Assembly: GCA_002280515.1 (NCBI GenBank)
Contig: NCEA01000004.1
Location: 21,539-85,538 of the forward strand
Length of the DNA stretch: 64,000 nt
Reading direction: 5' to 3'
Source of the DNA: Rhodobacterales bacterium 32-67-9
GTDB lineage: Bacteria; Pseudomonadota; Alphaproteobacteria; Rhodobacterales; Rhodobacteraceae
Shown: one piece after another, positions 8,396 to 16,686 of the stretch
Layout: each line of letters opens with the position of its first letter
Position numbering within the stretch: the stretch's first letter is position 1
Notes under the pieces: generated by a model
The model's input: the letters and a program-made list of their open reading frames with translations, nothing else
Databases searched by the model: none
What the model was told of the DNA's origin: nothing
Made by a program: the position numbers and the translations under genes

Positions 8396-9586
8396 ATGGC
8401 GTTTCCAGAGCGGTTTTCGAACCTGCCAGATTACGCGTTCCCGCGTCTGCGGAAGTTGCTCGACACCCACGCGGCGGGTGGCGAGCCCATTGCCATGACC
8501 ATCGGCGAGCCGCGCCACGCGATCCCCGACTTCGTCGCCCCCACGCTCGCCGCCCATGTGAACGAGTTCGGGCAGTATCCCCCGAACGAAGGCACGCCGG
8601 GCCTTCTTGCCGCCATCGCCGGCTGGCTCCGCCTGCGTTACGGGGCCGATCTCGGGCCCGAACGGATCATGGTCCTGAACGGCACCCGCGAAGGGCTCTT
8701 CGACGCCTGCATGGCGCTTTGCCCCGAGGTCAAGAACGGCCGCCAGCCTGTCGTGCTGATGCCGAACCCGTTCTACCAGCCCTATGCCGCCGCGGCCCTC
8801 TCGGTCGGCGCCGAACCTGTCTATGTCCCGGCCACGGCGGCGACCGGGTTCCTGCCGGATTACGCCGCACTGCCGGCCGACATCCTCGACCGCACCGCGC
8901 TCGCCTATCTCTGCTCGCCCGCGAACCCGCAAGGCGCGGTCGCCTCGCGCGACTATCTCGCCGAGGTGCTGCGGCTGGCGGAGAGGCACGACTTCATCCT
9001 TCTCTCCGACGAATGCTATTCCGAGATCTGGCGCGACCATCCGCCCGTCGGCGCGCTTCAGGTCGCCGACGAGATCGGCGCCGACCCCGAGCGGGTCGCG
9101 GTCTTCCATTCGCTTTCGAAACGCTCGAACCTGCCGGGCCTGCGCTCCGGATTCGTCGCCGGCGGGGCCGGGGCCATCGCCCGCTTCCGGCAACTGCGCG
9201 CCTATGGCGGAGCGCCCTTGCCGTTGCCGGTGCAGCGCGTTTCCGAGAAGGCTTGGGGCGACGAAACGCATGTCGACGTCAGCCGTGCGCTCTATCAGGA
9301 AAAATTCCGCATCGCCGACAAGATCTTTGCCGGCATGCAAGGGTATCAGGGACCGGAGGGCGGGTTCTTCCTCTGGTTGCCGGTCCCCGAGTCCGTCGGT
9401 GACGGCGAGGCGGCCGCGCTGAAGCTCTGGCGCGAAACCGGGGTGCGCGTGCTCCCCGGCGCCTATCTTGCCCGCGAGGTCGCGGGCCATAATCCGGGGA
9501 AGGGTTACATCCGTGTCGCGATGGTAGCCCCAAAAGAAGAAATGCGGCGCGGGCTGACGATGCTCCGCGACTGCCTCTACGGTTGA
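8396..9586 (+). CDS. dapC: Succinyldiaminopimelate aminotransferase (class I/II PLP aminotransferase)
   Basis: 396 aa. The PLP-binding motif [18 protein letters not shown] (Schiff-base Lys242) is the form seen in the TIGR03538 DapC family; other fold-type I motifs are NPFYQPY (124-130), SPANPQG (174-180) and SDECYSEIW (204-212). It would convert N-succinyl-2-amino-6-ketopimelate to N-succinyl-diaminopimelate with glutamate, the step after DapD and before DapE. ATG 8396 has GAGG (8387-8390) 5 nt upstream; two in-frame ATGs (8372, 8381) lack a ribosome-binding site. The stop lies just before the tandem GAGGGAC repeat that serves as ribosome-binding region of ftsK. Confidence 0.88.
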   Translation: MAFPERFSNLPDYAFPRLRKLLDTHAAGGEPIAMTIGEPRHAIPDFVAPTLAAHVNEFGQYPPNEGTPGLLAAIAGWLRLRYGADLGPERIMVLNGTREGLFDACMALCPEVKNGRQPVVLMPNPFYQPYAAAALSVGAEPVYVPATAATGFLPDYAALPADILDRTALAYLCSPANPQGAVASRDYLAEVLRLAERHDFILLSDECYSEIWRDHPPVGALQVADEIGADPERVAVFHSLSKRSNLPGLRSGFVAGGAGAIARFRQLRAYGGAPLPLPVQRVSEKAWGDETHVDVSRALYQEKFRIADKIFAGMQGYQGPEGGFFLWLPVPESVGDGEAAALKLWRETGVRVLPGAYLAREVAGHNPGKGYIRVAMVAPKEEMRRGLTMLRDCLYG

Positions 9587-9600
9587 GGGACGAGGGACAT

Positions 9601-12519
9601 ATGGCATCCTACCAGGCAAGACAGCGCGATCCGCTTCTGGACCAGAACATTCAGGCCGCGATCGAGAGGCGCGGGAAAGAGCTTCTTGGCGCCGCGCTGA
9701 TCGTTCTGGCGGTGCTGACCGCGATGATGCTGGCAAGCTATTCGCCCGATGATCCTTCCTGGCTCGCTGCGACTGACGAGCCTGCGCAAAACCTTCTCGG
9801 CCGCTTCGGCGCCGCCATCGCCTCGCCGCTCTTCGTCATCGCCGGGCACGGGTCGTGGGGGATCGCGGTGGTCTTCGCGGCCTGGGGCCTGCGCTTCATG
9901 CTCCATCGTGGCGAGGAACGCGCGCTCGGCCGGGTGATCTTCGCCCCCATCGCCGTCGCACTGATGTCGGTCTATGCCTCGACCATGCTGGCGGGCCCCG
10001 ACTGGGCGCACAGCTTCGGTCTTGGCGGACTTTTCGGCGATACGATCCTCGGGGCGATCCTTGGGGTGGCGCCGGTCTCGGCGACGCTCGGGCTCAAGGT
10101 GATGTCGGTCCTCGTGGGGGCCGGCACGCTCGTCATGGCGCTCTTCGTCCTTGGCTTCGACATGCGCGAAGTGAAGGCGATCGGGCGCTTCCTTCTGGTC
10201 GGTTCGATCGTCGCCTATGATTGGCTGCTGCGCACTCTCGGACGTGGCGCCGTCGCGTCGCTGCATGGCGCAAAGGCGCTTCAGGACCGGAACCGTGCCC
10301 GCCGCGAGGCGGCGCTGGAACGGGCCGGGGACGAGGCCACCTGGGCCGGGGCGCAGAGGTTGGATGTCGTCGCAGACGCGCCGCGACGTGGTGCGCAGGT
10401 TTTGCGCGCCGATCCGCGCTTTGCCGACCCGATGGTGTCGGAACGGCCCCCGGTCCGCGAAAAGCGCGGCCTTTTCGCCCGCGTGACCGAGCTTGCCCGC
10501 CGCCAGGCCGAACCCGACTATATGGACGATCCCGAACCGGAACTGATCGAGCCGCACCTCTCGCGTTGGGCCCGCAACGCCGAGGCGCCGTCCGAGGACC
10601 GCATCAAGGCGCGTATCGCCGATGCGGTGAAATCCCGCGGCGCCCATGCCGTTGCGGCGGACCCCGTGCTGCGCGCCGAACCCCCTCTGACCGCGATGGC
10701 CGCAGCCCGACTGGGCACCGCCGCTGCCGTGGCGACTGCTTCCGCCGAGCCGCGCTTCATGCCGGCCGCGCGCCTGCCCGGCGGCAATGTCTTCACCCCT
10801 GAGGACGAACCTGTCGGCGCCCCGCTGACGGCCGAACCCCTCTTCGACACCGAAGACGGCTTCGACCACAACGTCTTCGCCGATCTCGACGGCGATGCCA
10901 TAGCGGCTTCCCACAAGCCGATCGTCCAGCACGCCGCCCGCAAGGCGCCCGCGCCCTCGCGCCAGGCCCTCGCCGAAGCCCAGCCGCGCCTCAGGTTCGA
11001 GGAAACCGCCGCCGAGTACGAGGTGCCGCCGCTTTCGCTGCTGGCCAGCCCCTCTTCCGTCCAGCGCCGCCCGCTTTCCGACGAGTCGCTCGAGGAAAAC
11101 GCGCGGATGCTCGAAAGCGTCCTCGACGACTACGGCGTGAAGGGAGAGATCGTCTCGGTCCGCCCCGGCCCGGTCGTCACCATGTACGAACTGGAACCGG
11201 CGCCCGGCCTCAAGGCCTCTCGCGTCATCGGCCTCGCCGACGACATCGCGCGGTCGATGTCGGCGCTCTCCGCCCGCGTCTCCACCGTCCCCGGTCGCAC
11301 CGTGATCGGCATCGAACTGCCGAACGCCTTCCGCGAAAAGGTCGTGCTGCGCGAAATCCTCTCCGCCCGCGACTTTGGCGACTCGGGCTTGCGCCTGCCG
11401 CTCGCCCTCGGCAAGGACATCGCCGGCGAACCCGTCATCGCCAACCTCGCCAAGATGCCCCACCTGCTGATCGCCGGCACCACCGGCTCGGGCAAATCCG
11501 TCGCCATCAACACGATGATCCTCTCGCTCCTCTACAAGCTCACGCCCGAGGAATGCCGGCTCATCATGATCGACCCGAAGATGCTGGAACTTTCCGTCTA
11601 CGACGGCATCCCGCATCTCCTCTCCCCCGTCGTCACCGACCCGAAGAAGGCCGTCGTCGCCCTCAAATGGACCGTGGGCGAGATGGAGGAGCGGTATCGC
11701 AAGATGTCCAAGATGGGGGTGCGCAACATCGAGGGCTACAACGGCCGCGTCCGCGAGGCCCTCGCCAAGAACGAGATGTTCAAGCGCACCATCCAGACCG
11801 GCTTTGACGAGGAAACCGGCGACCCGGTTTTCGAGACCGAGGAATTCGAACCGAAGACCATTCCTTACATCGTCGTCATCGTCGACGAGATGGCCGACCT
11901 GATGATGGTGGCGGGCAAAGAGATCGAGGCCTGCATCCAGCGCCTCGCCCAGATGGCCCGCGCCTCCGGCATCCACCTCATCATGGCGACGCAGCGGCCC
12001 TCGGTCGATGTCATCACCGGCACGATCAAGGCCAACTTCCCGACCCGGATCTCGTTCCAGGTCACCTCCAAGATCGACAGCCGCACCATTCTCGGAGAGA
12101 TGGGCGCCGAGCAGCTTCTTGGCATGGGCGACATGCTCTACATGGCCGGCGGCTCCCGCATCACCCGCATCCACGGGCCGTTCGTCAGCGATGAGGAGGT
12201 CGAGGAGATCGTCAACCACCTCAAGTCCTACGGGCCCCCGGAATACATGTCCGGCGTGGTCGAGGGCCCGGACGAGGACAAGGAGAGCGAGATCGACCTC
12301 GTCCTCGGCCTCGGCGGCGACGGCGGTGAGGATGCCTTGTACGATCAGGCCGTGCAGGTCGTGCTGCGCGACCGGAAAGTGTCGACCTCGTATATCCAGA
12401 GGAAGCTCGGCATCGGTTACAACAAGGCCGCAAGGCTGGTGGAGCAGATGGAGGACCAGGGCGTGGTGTCGGCCGCGAACCATGTGGGGAAACGGGAAAT
12501 CCTCGTCCCCGAACAATAA
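9601..12519 (+). CDS. ftsK: DNA translocase FtsK
   Basis: 972 aa. N-terminal membrane domain with about four transmembrane helices (residues ~20-210), a low-complexity Pro/Ala-rich linker (~220-480), the RecA-like motor with Walker [10 protein letters not shown] (~residue 625) and Walker [12 protein letters not shown] (~760), and the C-terminal winged-helix gamma domain ([25 protein letters not shown] onward) that reads KOPS sites. It anchors at the division septum and pumps the terminus region for XerCD resolution. ATG 9601 is preceded by GAGGGAC repeated twice (9585-9598). In the reverse direction an open frame spans the whole gene, an artefact of GC-rich third positions. A palindrome starts 7 nt behind the stop. 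Confidence 0.97.
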   Translation: MASYQARQRDPLLDQNIQAAIERRGKELLGAALIVLAVLTAMMLASYSPDDPSWLAATDEPAQNLLGRFGAAIASPLFVIAGHGSWGIAVVFAAWGLRFMLHRGEERALGRVIFAPIAVALMSVYASTMLAGPDWAHSFGLGGLFGDTILGAILGVAPVSATLGLKVMSVLVGAGTLVMALFVLGFDMREVKAIGRFLLVGSIVAYDWLLRTLGRGAVASLHGAKALQDRNRARREAALERAGDEATWAGAQRLDVVADAPRRGAQVLRADPRFADPMVSERPPVREKRGLFARVTELARRQAEPDYMDDPEPELIEPHLSRWARNAEAPSEDRIKARIADAVKSRGAHAVAADPVLRAEPPLTAMAAARLGTAAAVATASAEPRFMPAARLPGGNVFTPEDEPVGAPLTAEPLFDTEDGFDHNVFADLDGDAIAASHKPIVQHAARKAPAPSRQALAEAQPRLRFEETAAEYEVPPLSLLASPSSVQRRPLSDESLEENARMLESVLDDYGVKGEIVSVRPGPVVTMYELEPAPGLKASRVIGLADDIARSMSALSARVSTVPGRTVIGIELPNAFREKVVLREILSARDFGDSGLRLPLALGKDIAGEPVIANLAKMPHLLIAGTTGSGKSVAINTMILSLLYKLTPEECRLIMIDPKMLELSVYDGIPHLLSPVVTDPKKAVVALKWTVGEMEERYRKMSKMGVRNIEGYNGRVREALAKNEMFKRTIQTGFDEETGDPVFETEEFEPKTIPYIVVIVDEMADLMMVAGKEIEACIQRLAQMARASGIHLIMATQRPSVDVITGTIKANFPTRISFQVTSKIDSRTILGEMGAEQLLGMGDMLYMAGGSRITRIHGPFVSDEEVEEIVNHLKSYGPPEYMSGVVEGPDEDKESEIDLVLGLGGDGGEDALYDQAVQVVLRDRKVSTSYIQRKLGIGYNKAARLVEQMEDQGVVSAANHVGKREILVPEQ

Positions 12520-12525
12520 CCGTAA

Positions 12526-12546
12526 GGTGCGCATTCATTGCGCACC
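12526..12546. repeat. Palindrome P1 (GTAAGG... type)
   Basis: GGTGCGC (12526-12532), 7-nt loop ATTCATT, GCGCACC (12540-12546). Immediately behind the ftsK stop, preceded by CGTAA. Could act as ftsK terminator although no T-run follows. Confidence 0.7.
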
Positions 12547-12568
12547 CCACGCCGCCCTTGGAGCACCA

Positions 12569-12808
12569 ATGATCTTCACCAAACTCTGCCGAATTGTTGC
12601 TTTTCTTGCCATTGTCTCCGGCATCATACTGGTTGGCATGGGTGCCATTCTGGCTACTAGTAACGAACCCGGTACCGACCTTTCCCCGATCATCGGGCGC
12701 CGTAGCACTGGCCAAGTTATCGACAGAGGTTTTTATATAATCCTCGTAGGGATCGTCCTGGGCACCCTCTCAGACATCAGCCGAGCCTTGCAATCCAAAC
12801 TCGGCTGA
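12569..12808 (+). CDS. Hypothetical two-TM membrane protein, 79 aa, low GC
   Basis: 79 aa with two hydrophobic segments (about residues 7-29, VAFLAIVSGIILVGMGAIL, and 54-72, FYIILVGIVLGTLSDI) separated by a short polar loop; probably a small inner-membrane protein. The ATG is preceded by GGAG (12560-12563) 5 nt away. Base composition is clearly lower in GC than the flanks (roughly low fifties percent by eye, against mid-sixties) and codons such as ATA, TTT, CTA and AGT stand out, suggesting acquisition from another source. It is bracketed by palindromes P1 and P2. I do not recognise a family. Confidence 0.6.
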   Translation: MIFTKLCRIVAFLAIVSGIILVGMGAILATSNEPGTDLSPIIGRRSTGQVIDRGFYIILVGIVLGTLSDISRALQSKLG

Positions 12809-12810
12809 CC

Positions 12811-12832
12811 GTAGGGCGAGGTTCACCCCGCC
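12811..12832. repeat. Palindrome P2 (GTAGGG type)
   Basis: Edge GTAGG then arms GGCGAGGT (12815-12822) and ACCCCGCC (12825-12832), one mismatch, 2-nt loop. Starts 2 nt behind the stop of the 79-aa gene. Confidence 0.5.
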
Positions 12833-12862
12833 ACCGGTCTCAACGTTCGCACTCCACCCCGC

Positions 12863-12894
12863 GGGCAGCGCCCGACCCTGGGTGGGCGCTGCCC
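12863..12894. repeat. Palindrome P3 (11-bp perfect stem)
   Basis: GGGCAGCGCCC (12863-12873) and GGGCGCTGCCC (12884-12894), perfectly complementary, 10-nt spacer. Differs from the GTAGGG family and resembles the GGGCAGCGCCC hairpins of the dispersed box repeat. Confidence 0.7.
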
Positions 12895-12920
12895 GGCGTT
12901 GCCGCCGGGCGGAGCAAGCC

Positions 12921-12944
12921 GTAGGGTGTGTGCTCGCACGCACC
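12921..12944. repeat. Palindrome P4 (GTAGGG type)
   Basis: Edge GTAG, arms GGTGTGTGC (12925-12933) and GCACGCACC (12936-12944) with one G-T wobble and a 2-nt loop. Confidence 0.6.
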
Positions 12945-12960
12945 ACTCCCTCGCCGCAAA

Positions 12961-12985
12961 GGGTGCGTGAAATCACGCACCCTAC
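12961..12985. repeat. Palindrome P5 (GTAGGG type, inverted)
   Basis: GGGTGCGTGA (12961-12970), AA, TCACGCACCC (12973-12982): a perfect 10-bp stem, followed by TAC so that the opposite strand reads GTAGGGTGCG. The CTA inside its edge is the TAG stop of the small leftward ORF. Confidence 0.8.
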
Positions 12986-13113
12986 CTCCCCAACCGCGAA
13001 TCCCTCAACGCGGTCAGCCCCTTCACCTTCTCGCGCTCCCCGTCCTCCCGCGCTGCTTCGACCGCCGCCTCGGGATCGAAGACCTCGCGGCGGAGCGCAT
13101 AGACCCTCGCCAC
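12982..13113 (-). CDS. Possible small ORF of 43 codons ending inside palindrome P5
   Basis: A leftward frame downstream of alkB with protein-like composition (REVFDPEAAVEAAREDGERE then KVKGLTALRDSRLG), rich in charged residues and GC-ending codons. GTG at 13113 is the only plausible start nearby, and its AGGA is too close to be a good ribosome-binding site. It may be the remnant of a longer gene, because the frame upstream (GYGVAG) continues protein-like until it meets the alkB end. The TAG stop is supplied by palindrome P5. Treat as tentative. Confidence 0.3.
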   Translation of the reverse strand: MARVYALRREVFDPEAAVEAAREDGEREKVKGLTALRDSRLGR

Positions 13114-13136
13114 TCCTGCAACCCCATACCCCAACC

Positions 13137-14279
13137 CTAGCTCGCCCCCTTCGGCATCGGCAGGCGGCCGGAGTTGTAGTCCGACCAGTCGGCGATGTCG
13201 GGGTAGTAGGCCTTGCGCCAGGCGCGGACGCGGGGGTTCATGCGGCGGCGCCAGAGCGGCGGGATCATCGCGAGCGCGGTCATCGCCGGATAGCCGAGGG
13301 GAAGCTGCGGCGCCTCGTCGGCCGAATAGGTCTGCAACAGCGGAAAGCGGCGGTCGGGCCTGAAATGGTGGTCGGAATGGCGCTGAAGGTTGATCAGCAT
13401 CCAGTTCGTCACCCTGTGGTCGGCATTCCAGGAATGGCGCGGCAGGACATGCTCGTATTTCCCGTCGCCGAAGTGGCGCCGGGTCAGGCCGTAATGCTCG
13501 ACATAGTTCACAAGCTCCAGCTGCCAGACCGCGACGAAGGCCTGCCAGACGAAAAGCCCGAGGCCGGCCCAGCCGCCGAGTGCCAGGGCAAGGCCGAGTG
13601 CCGCGAGCTGAAGCGCGCCGTAGCGCCAGAACGGGTTTGACGGATGGAGGTTTGGCCGGCCGGCGCGGGCGAGCATCTGCGCCTCGGCCCGCCAGGCCGA
13701 ACCGGGGCCTTCGGCGAGAACCCGGGCGAAGGCCCGGTGGAACCCTTCGTTGTAGCGCGCTGTCACCGCGTCGCGCGGGGTGCCGACATAGCGGTGATGC
13801 ACCAGAAGATGCTCGCTCCGGAAATGGCTGTAGAGCACGGTGGCAAGCAGAAGGTCGCCGAGCCAGCGTTCGACCCGGCTCTTCTGGTGCATCAGTTCGT
13901 GCGCATAGGTGATGCCGACCGAGCCGGAGATCACCCCGACACCGAAGAAGAGCACGATCTTTTCCCAAGGCCCGAGGTGATCCGAACCGGTGACATACCA
14001 GATCAGCCCGTAAAGTGTCGCGGCCTGGAGAGGGAACCAGATCAGGGTGATGAGCCGGTACCAGAAAAGATCGCTCTCCGGTGTGCCGGTGTCGGGATTG
14101 TCGCGATTGAGCCCGGCGGCGGCGTCGAGGATCGTGGTGACGACCCAGCCGTAAAGCGGCAAGAGCCAGACTGTCCAGCCACCCGCCGCCGCGCCGATGA
14201 CGGCGAGGGGAATCAGGACCAGAGACAGCCAGAAGGGCAGGGCCGAAGCCAGTCGAGAGATGGGGGCGGGGCCGGGCAT
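13137..14279 (-). CDS. alkB: Alkane 1-monooxygenase (AlkB-type membrane di-iron hydroxylase)
   Basis: 380 aa, integral membrane protein with about six hydrophobic segments. All the histidine boxes that bind the di-iron centre are present: HELMH (residues 127-131), HLLVHH (157-162), the NYVEHYG hydroxylase motif (258-264) and LQRHSDHH (298-305). It would oxidise the terminal methyl of medium-chain alkanes with electrons from rubredoxin; no rubredoxin or rubredoxin reductase gene is nearby, so the donor must be encoded elsewhere. ATG 14279 starts the protein ahead of the first membrane helix; the open frame upstream to 14336 overlaps the mutY end and looks non-coding. Same strand as mutY, 53 nt behind it. 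Confidence 0.93.
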   Translation of the reverse strand: MPGPAPISRLASALPFWLSLVLIPLAVIGAAAGGWTVWLLPLYGWVVTTILDAAAGLNRDNPDTGTPESDLFWYRLITLIWFPLQAATLYGLIWYVTGSDHLGPWEKIVLFFGVGVISGSVGITYAHELMHQKSRVERWLGDLLLATVLYSHFRSEHLLVHHRYVGTPRDAVTARYNEGFHRAFARVLAEGPGSAWRAEAQMLARAGRPNLHPSNPFWRYGALQLAALGLALALGGWAGLGLFVWQAFVAVWQLELVNYVEHYGLTRRHFGDGKYEHVLPRHSWNADHRVTNWMLINLQRHSDHHFRPDRRFPLLQTYSADEAPQLPLGYPAMTALAMIPPLWRRRMNPRVRAWRKAYYPDIADWSDYNSGRLPMPKGAS

Positions 14280-14332
14280 CGGGTTCCGTTTCGTCGTTCC
14301 GGGGCGAAGTCTAGCCGGGCCGACGCGAGGGC

Positions 14333-15394
14333 TCAATCGTCGTGCAGGGCCGCCGCGGCAAGGTCATACACTTTCCGCATCAGCGTCGGCAGGTCAGAGG
14401 GACGGAAGTCCCCGGGCGCGAGGAACTGGCCGGCGCCGGCCGCTGTGGCGTCGGGCAGCCGCGCGGTCATGACCGAAAGCCGCAGGTGGAAATGGGTGAA
14501 GGTGTGGCGGACCTCGCCCGGCGCGCTTCTCCAGTCGGCGGGCATCGGCGGCGCGGGCGCCGGCTCCGCCTCGGCCCAGCCGGTACCGGGCCAGCCGAGC
14601 ATGCCGCCGAGCAGCACACTCTCCGGCCGGCGCTCGACGAGGACCGCGCCATCGTCGCGCTGCCCGACATAGGCGATGCCGTGCCGGATGGGCTTGGCCT
14701 TCTTCGGGGTCTTGCGGGGCAGGCCTGTAGCGATGCCTTCCCGCTCCGCCTTGCAGGCGGGGCGCAGCGGGCAGATGCCGCAGGCGGGGGATTTTGGGGT
14801 GCAGATCGTGGCGCCGAGATCCATCATCGCCTGCGCGTGATCGCCGGGCCGGTCGGCCGGCGTCAGCCGCGCGGCGAGCGCAGTCAGATCCGGCTTGGCT
14901 GCCGGCAACGGCGTTTCCACGGCGAAGAGCCGGGCAATGACACGTTCGACATTGCCGTCTACCACCGCCGCCGGCTCGTCATGGGCGATGGCCGCGATCG
15001 CTGCCGCCGTATAGGGGCCGATGCCGGGCAGCAGCAGCAGCCCGTCGCGGCTTTCCGGGAACTGGCCGCCGTGGTCGCCTGCCACCACGCGGGCGCATTT
15101 GAGGAGGTTTCGGGCACGGGCGTAGTAACCAAGCCCCGCCCATTCGGCCATCACATCCCCGTCTTCCGCCGCAGCCAGCGCCGCGACGTCGGGCCAGCGT
15201 TCGGTGAAACGGCGGAAATAGTCGCGGACGGCGGCGACGGTCGTCTGTTGCAACATGATCTCCGACAGCCAGACCCGATAGGGGTCGGGCCTGACACCCG
15301 CACGCCGCTCCTCCGGCCCGACGCGCCAGGGCAGGGCCCGGGCGTGCCGGTCGTACCAGTCGAGCAGCGCCCTGCCGATTTCCTCGTCACGCAA
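14333..15394 (-). CDS. mutY: A/G-specific adenine glycosylase
   Basis: 353 aa. MutY removes adenine mispaired with 8-oxoguanine. The N-terminal catalytic domain has SEIMLQQTTV (catalytic Glu), the helix-hairpin-helix LLPGIGPYTAAAI with the catalytic Asp in VVDGNVERV, and the [4Fe-4S] cluster cysteines CX6CX2CX5C (CTPKSPACGICPLRPAC). The C-terminal third is the NUDIX-like domain that checks 8-oxoG. Full length for the family. Divergent from the DUF721 gene; this mutY/DUF721/thioredoxin arrangement is common in Rhodobacterales. Confidence 0.96.
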   Translation of the reverse strand: MRDEEIGRALLDWYDRHARALPWRVGPEERRAGVRPDPYRVWLSEIMLQQTTVAAVRDYFRRFTERWPDVAALAAAEDGDVMAEWAGLGYYARARNLLKCARVVAGDHGGQFPESRDGLLLLPGIGPYTAAAIAAIAHDEPAAVVDGNVERVIARLFAVETPLPAAKPDLTALAARLTPADRPGDHAQAMMDLGATICTPKSPACGICPLRPACKAEREGIATGLPRKTPKKAKPIRHGIAYVGQRDDGAVLVERRPESVLLGGMLGWPGTGWAEAEPAPAPPMPADWRSAPGEVRHTFTHFHLRLSVMTARLPDATAAGAGQFLAPGDFRPSDLPTLMRKVYDLAAAALHDD

Positions 15395-15478
15395 TCTTTA
15401 TGTCCCCGTTTCCCTCAATCCGGTGGGCAAGACCCTGCCGCCCGCATAAGATAGAGCCTGATACGGGAAAGGACAGGG

Positions 15479-16006
15479 ATGAGCGTCACGTCCTCTGAAC
15501 CGAAGCGCCGCCGCCGCGGGTTCGAGCCTGCAGCGGGCCTTCTGAAGGATCGCATCCGCGAAGCGGGCGAATCGCGCGGCTTCGCCGTGACCCGGCTGCT
15601 GACCCATTGGGCAGAGGTCGTGGGCGAGGAGGTCGCCGCGATGGCCCGTCCGGTAAAGGTCGGCTATGGCCGGGAAGGCTTCGGGGCGACGCTGACACTC
15701 CTGACCACGGGGGCGGCGGCGCCGATCCTCCAGATGCAATTGCCGAAGATCCGCGAGAAGGTGAACGCCTGCTACGGGTACAACGCGATCTCGCGGGTGG
15801 TAGTCACCCAGACCGCGCCGGTGGGATTCGCCGAAGGGCAGGTGGCCTTTGATCCGGCCCCGCGCCCGGCTCCGCCACCGCCCGACCCTGCGATCCTTCG
15901 GCAATCCGCCGCCCTCTCGGGCGAGGTGCGCGACGAAGCGCTGCGGCTGGCGCTTGAAGCTTTGGGCGAAAAGGTCTTATCTCGCCCCCGACTGAAGAAA
16001 GGCTGA
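15479..16006 (+). CDS. DUF721 domain protein (DciA-like)
   Basis: 175 aa, basic, cytoplasmic. The DUF721/DciA core is seen at residues ~20-110 (GFAVTRLLTHWAEVVGEEVAAMARPVKV followed by a beta-strand/helix KH-like segment) with a proline-rich linker (PAPRPAPPPPDP) and a C-terminal helix. DciA proteins assist loading of the replicative helicase DnaB in bacteria that lack DnaC; E. coli-type DnaC is absent in this group. Only the family link supports that role here. It is followed 4 nt later by the DsbA-like gene, so they are likely one transcript. Confidence 0.85.
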   Translation: MSVTSSEPKRRRRGFEPAAGLLKDRIREAGESRGFAVTRLLTHWAEVVGEEVAAMARPVKVGYGREGFGATLTLLTTGAAAPILQMQLPKIREKVNACYGYNAISRVVVTQTAPVGFAEGQVAFDPAPRPAPPPPDPAILRQSAALSGEVRDEALRLALEALGEKVLSRPRLKKG

Positions 16007-16010
16007 CCTC

Positions 16011-16682
16011 ATGTCCAAGACATTCCTCTTTGCCGGCGCGGTGGCGCTGGCCGCTGCCGGCGGCGCGTTCTGGATGAGCCGCAGCGGCACCGCCCTGCCG
16101 CCGTCGCTTTCCACTGCGGCCGTGGCACAGGAAACAACCGCAGCGTCCGAGGCGGCGGCGATCCCCGACATGGTGCTTGGCCAGGCCGAGGCGCCGGTCG
16201 AGGTGATCGAATATGCCTCGTTCACCTGCCCGCACTGCGCGAACTTTCACGACACGGTACTCGGCAAGCTCAAGGCCGACTATATCGAGACCGGCAAGAT
16301 CCGCTTCGTCTACCGCGAGGTCTATTTCGACAAGTTCGGCCTTTGGGCCGCGATGGTGGCGCGCTGCGGCGGTCCGGAGAAGTATTTCCCGATTTCCGAC
16401 ATGATCTACGAAACGCAGAAGGACTGGCTTGCCCCCGGCGAGGCGGCGGGCATCGCCGACAACCTGCGCAAGATCGGGCTGAAGGCCGGGCTGGGCGCCG
16501 ATCAGGTCGATGCCTGCATGAAGGACAACGATGCGGCCAAGGCGATGGTCGCGACCTATCAGGCCAACGCGACGAAGGACGAGATCAACTCCACCCCCTC
16601 CTTCGTCATCGACGGGGAGAAGTATTCCAACATGTCTTACGAGGATTTCGCCAAGATCCTCGACGAGAAACTGGCGAACTGA
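16011..16682 (+). CDS. DsbA-family thiol:disulfide oxidoreductase (exported)
   Basis: 223 aa. N-terminal signal/anchor (hydrophobic residues 5-20) sends it to the periplasm; the thioredoxin fold starts about residue 52 with the active site CPHC (73-76) inside EYASFTCPHCANFH and the cis-Pro region STPSFVIDGEKY near 200. Together with a helical insertion this is the DsbA-type 'thioredoxin_4' build; it may oxidise or isomerise cysteines in exported proteins. Tight spacing (4 nt) to both the DUF721 gene before and the CoA-transferase gene after suggests an operon. Confidence 0.92.
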   Translation: MSKTFLFAGAVALAAAGGAFWMSRSGTALPPSLSTAAVAQETTAASEAAAIPDMVLGQAEAPVEVIEYASFTCPHCANFHDTVLGKLKADYIETGKIRFVYREVYFDKFGLWAAMVARCGGPEKYFPISDMIYETQKDWLAPGEAAGIADNLRKIGLKAGLGADQVDACMKDNDAAKAMVATYQANATKDEINSTPSFVIDGEKYSNMSYEDFAKILDEKLAN

Positions 16683-16686
16683 CCCG

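Larger units (their letters stand above)
12809..12981. other. Non-coding palindrome-rich island between ftsK and alkB
   Basis: No credible gene is visible. The stretch holds palindromes P2-P5 back to back; three of them start or end with the same GTAGGG edge. With P1 and the low-GC small gene this forms a ~460-bp island at 12521-12985. Confidence 0.6.

Noticed and set aside
6878-9736. Open frame of ~950 codons antisense to the amidase and dapC
   Set aside because: Shadow of two clear genes; Arg/Gly/Glu-rich without recognisable motifs.
9577-12534. Open frame of ~985 codons antisense to ftsK
   Set aside because: Caused by GC-rich third codon positions; His/Asp/Arg/Gly-rich composition, no domains, no ribosome-binding site, while FtsK on the other strand is complete.
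12982-13968. Leftward 328-codon frame overlapping alkB
   Set aside because: Inside alkB it is a shadow; only the last ~50 codons outside alkB look protein-like and are listed separately as tentative.
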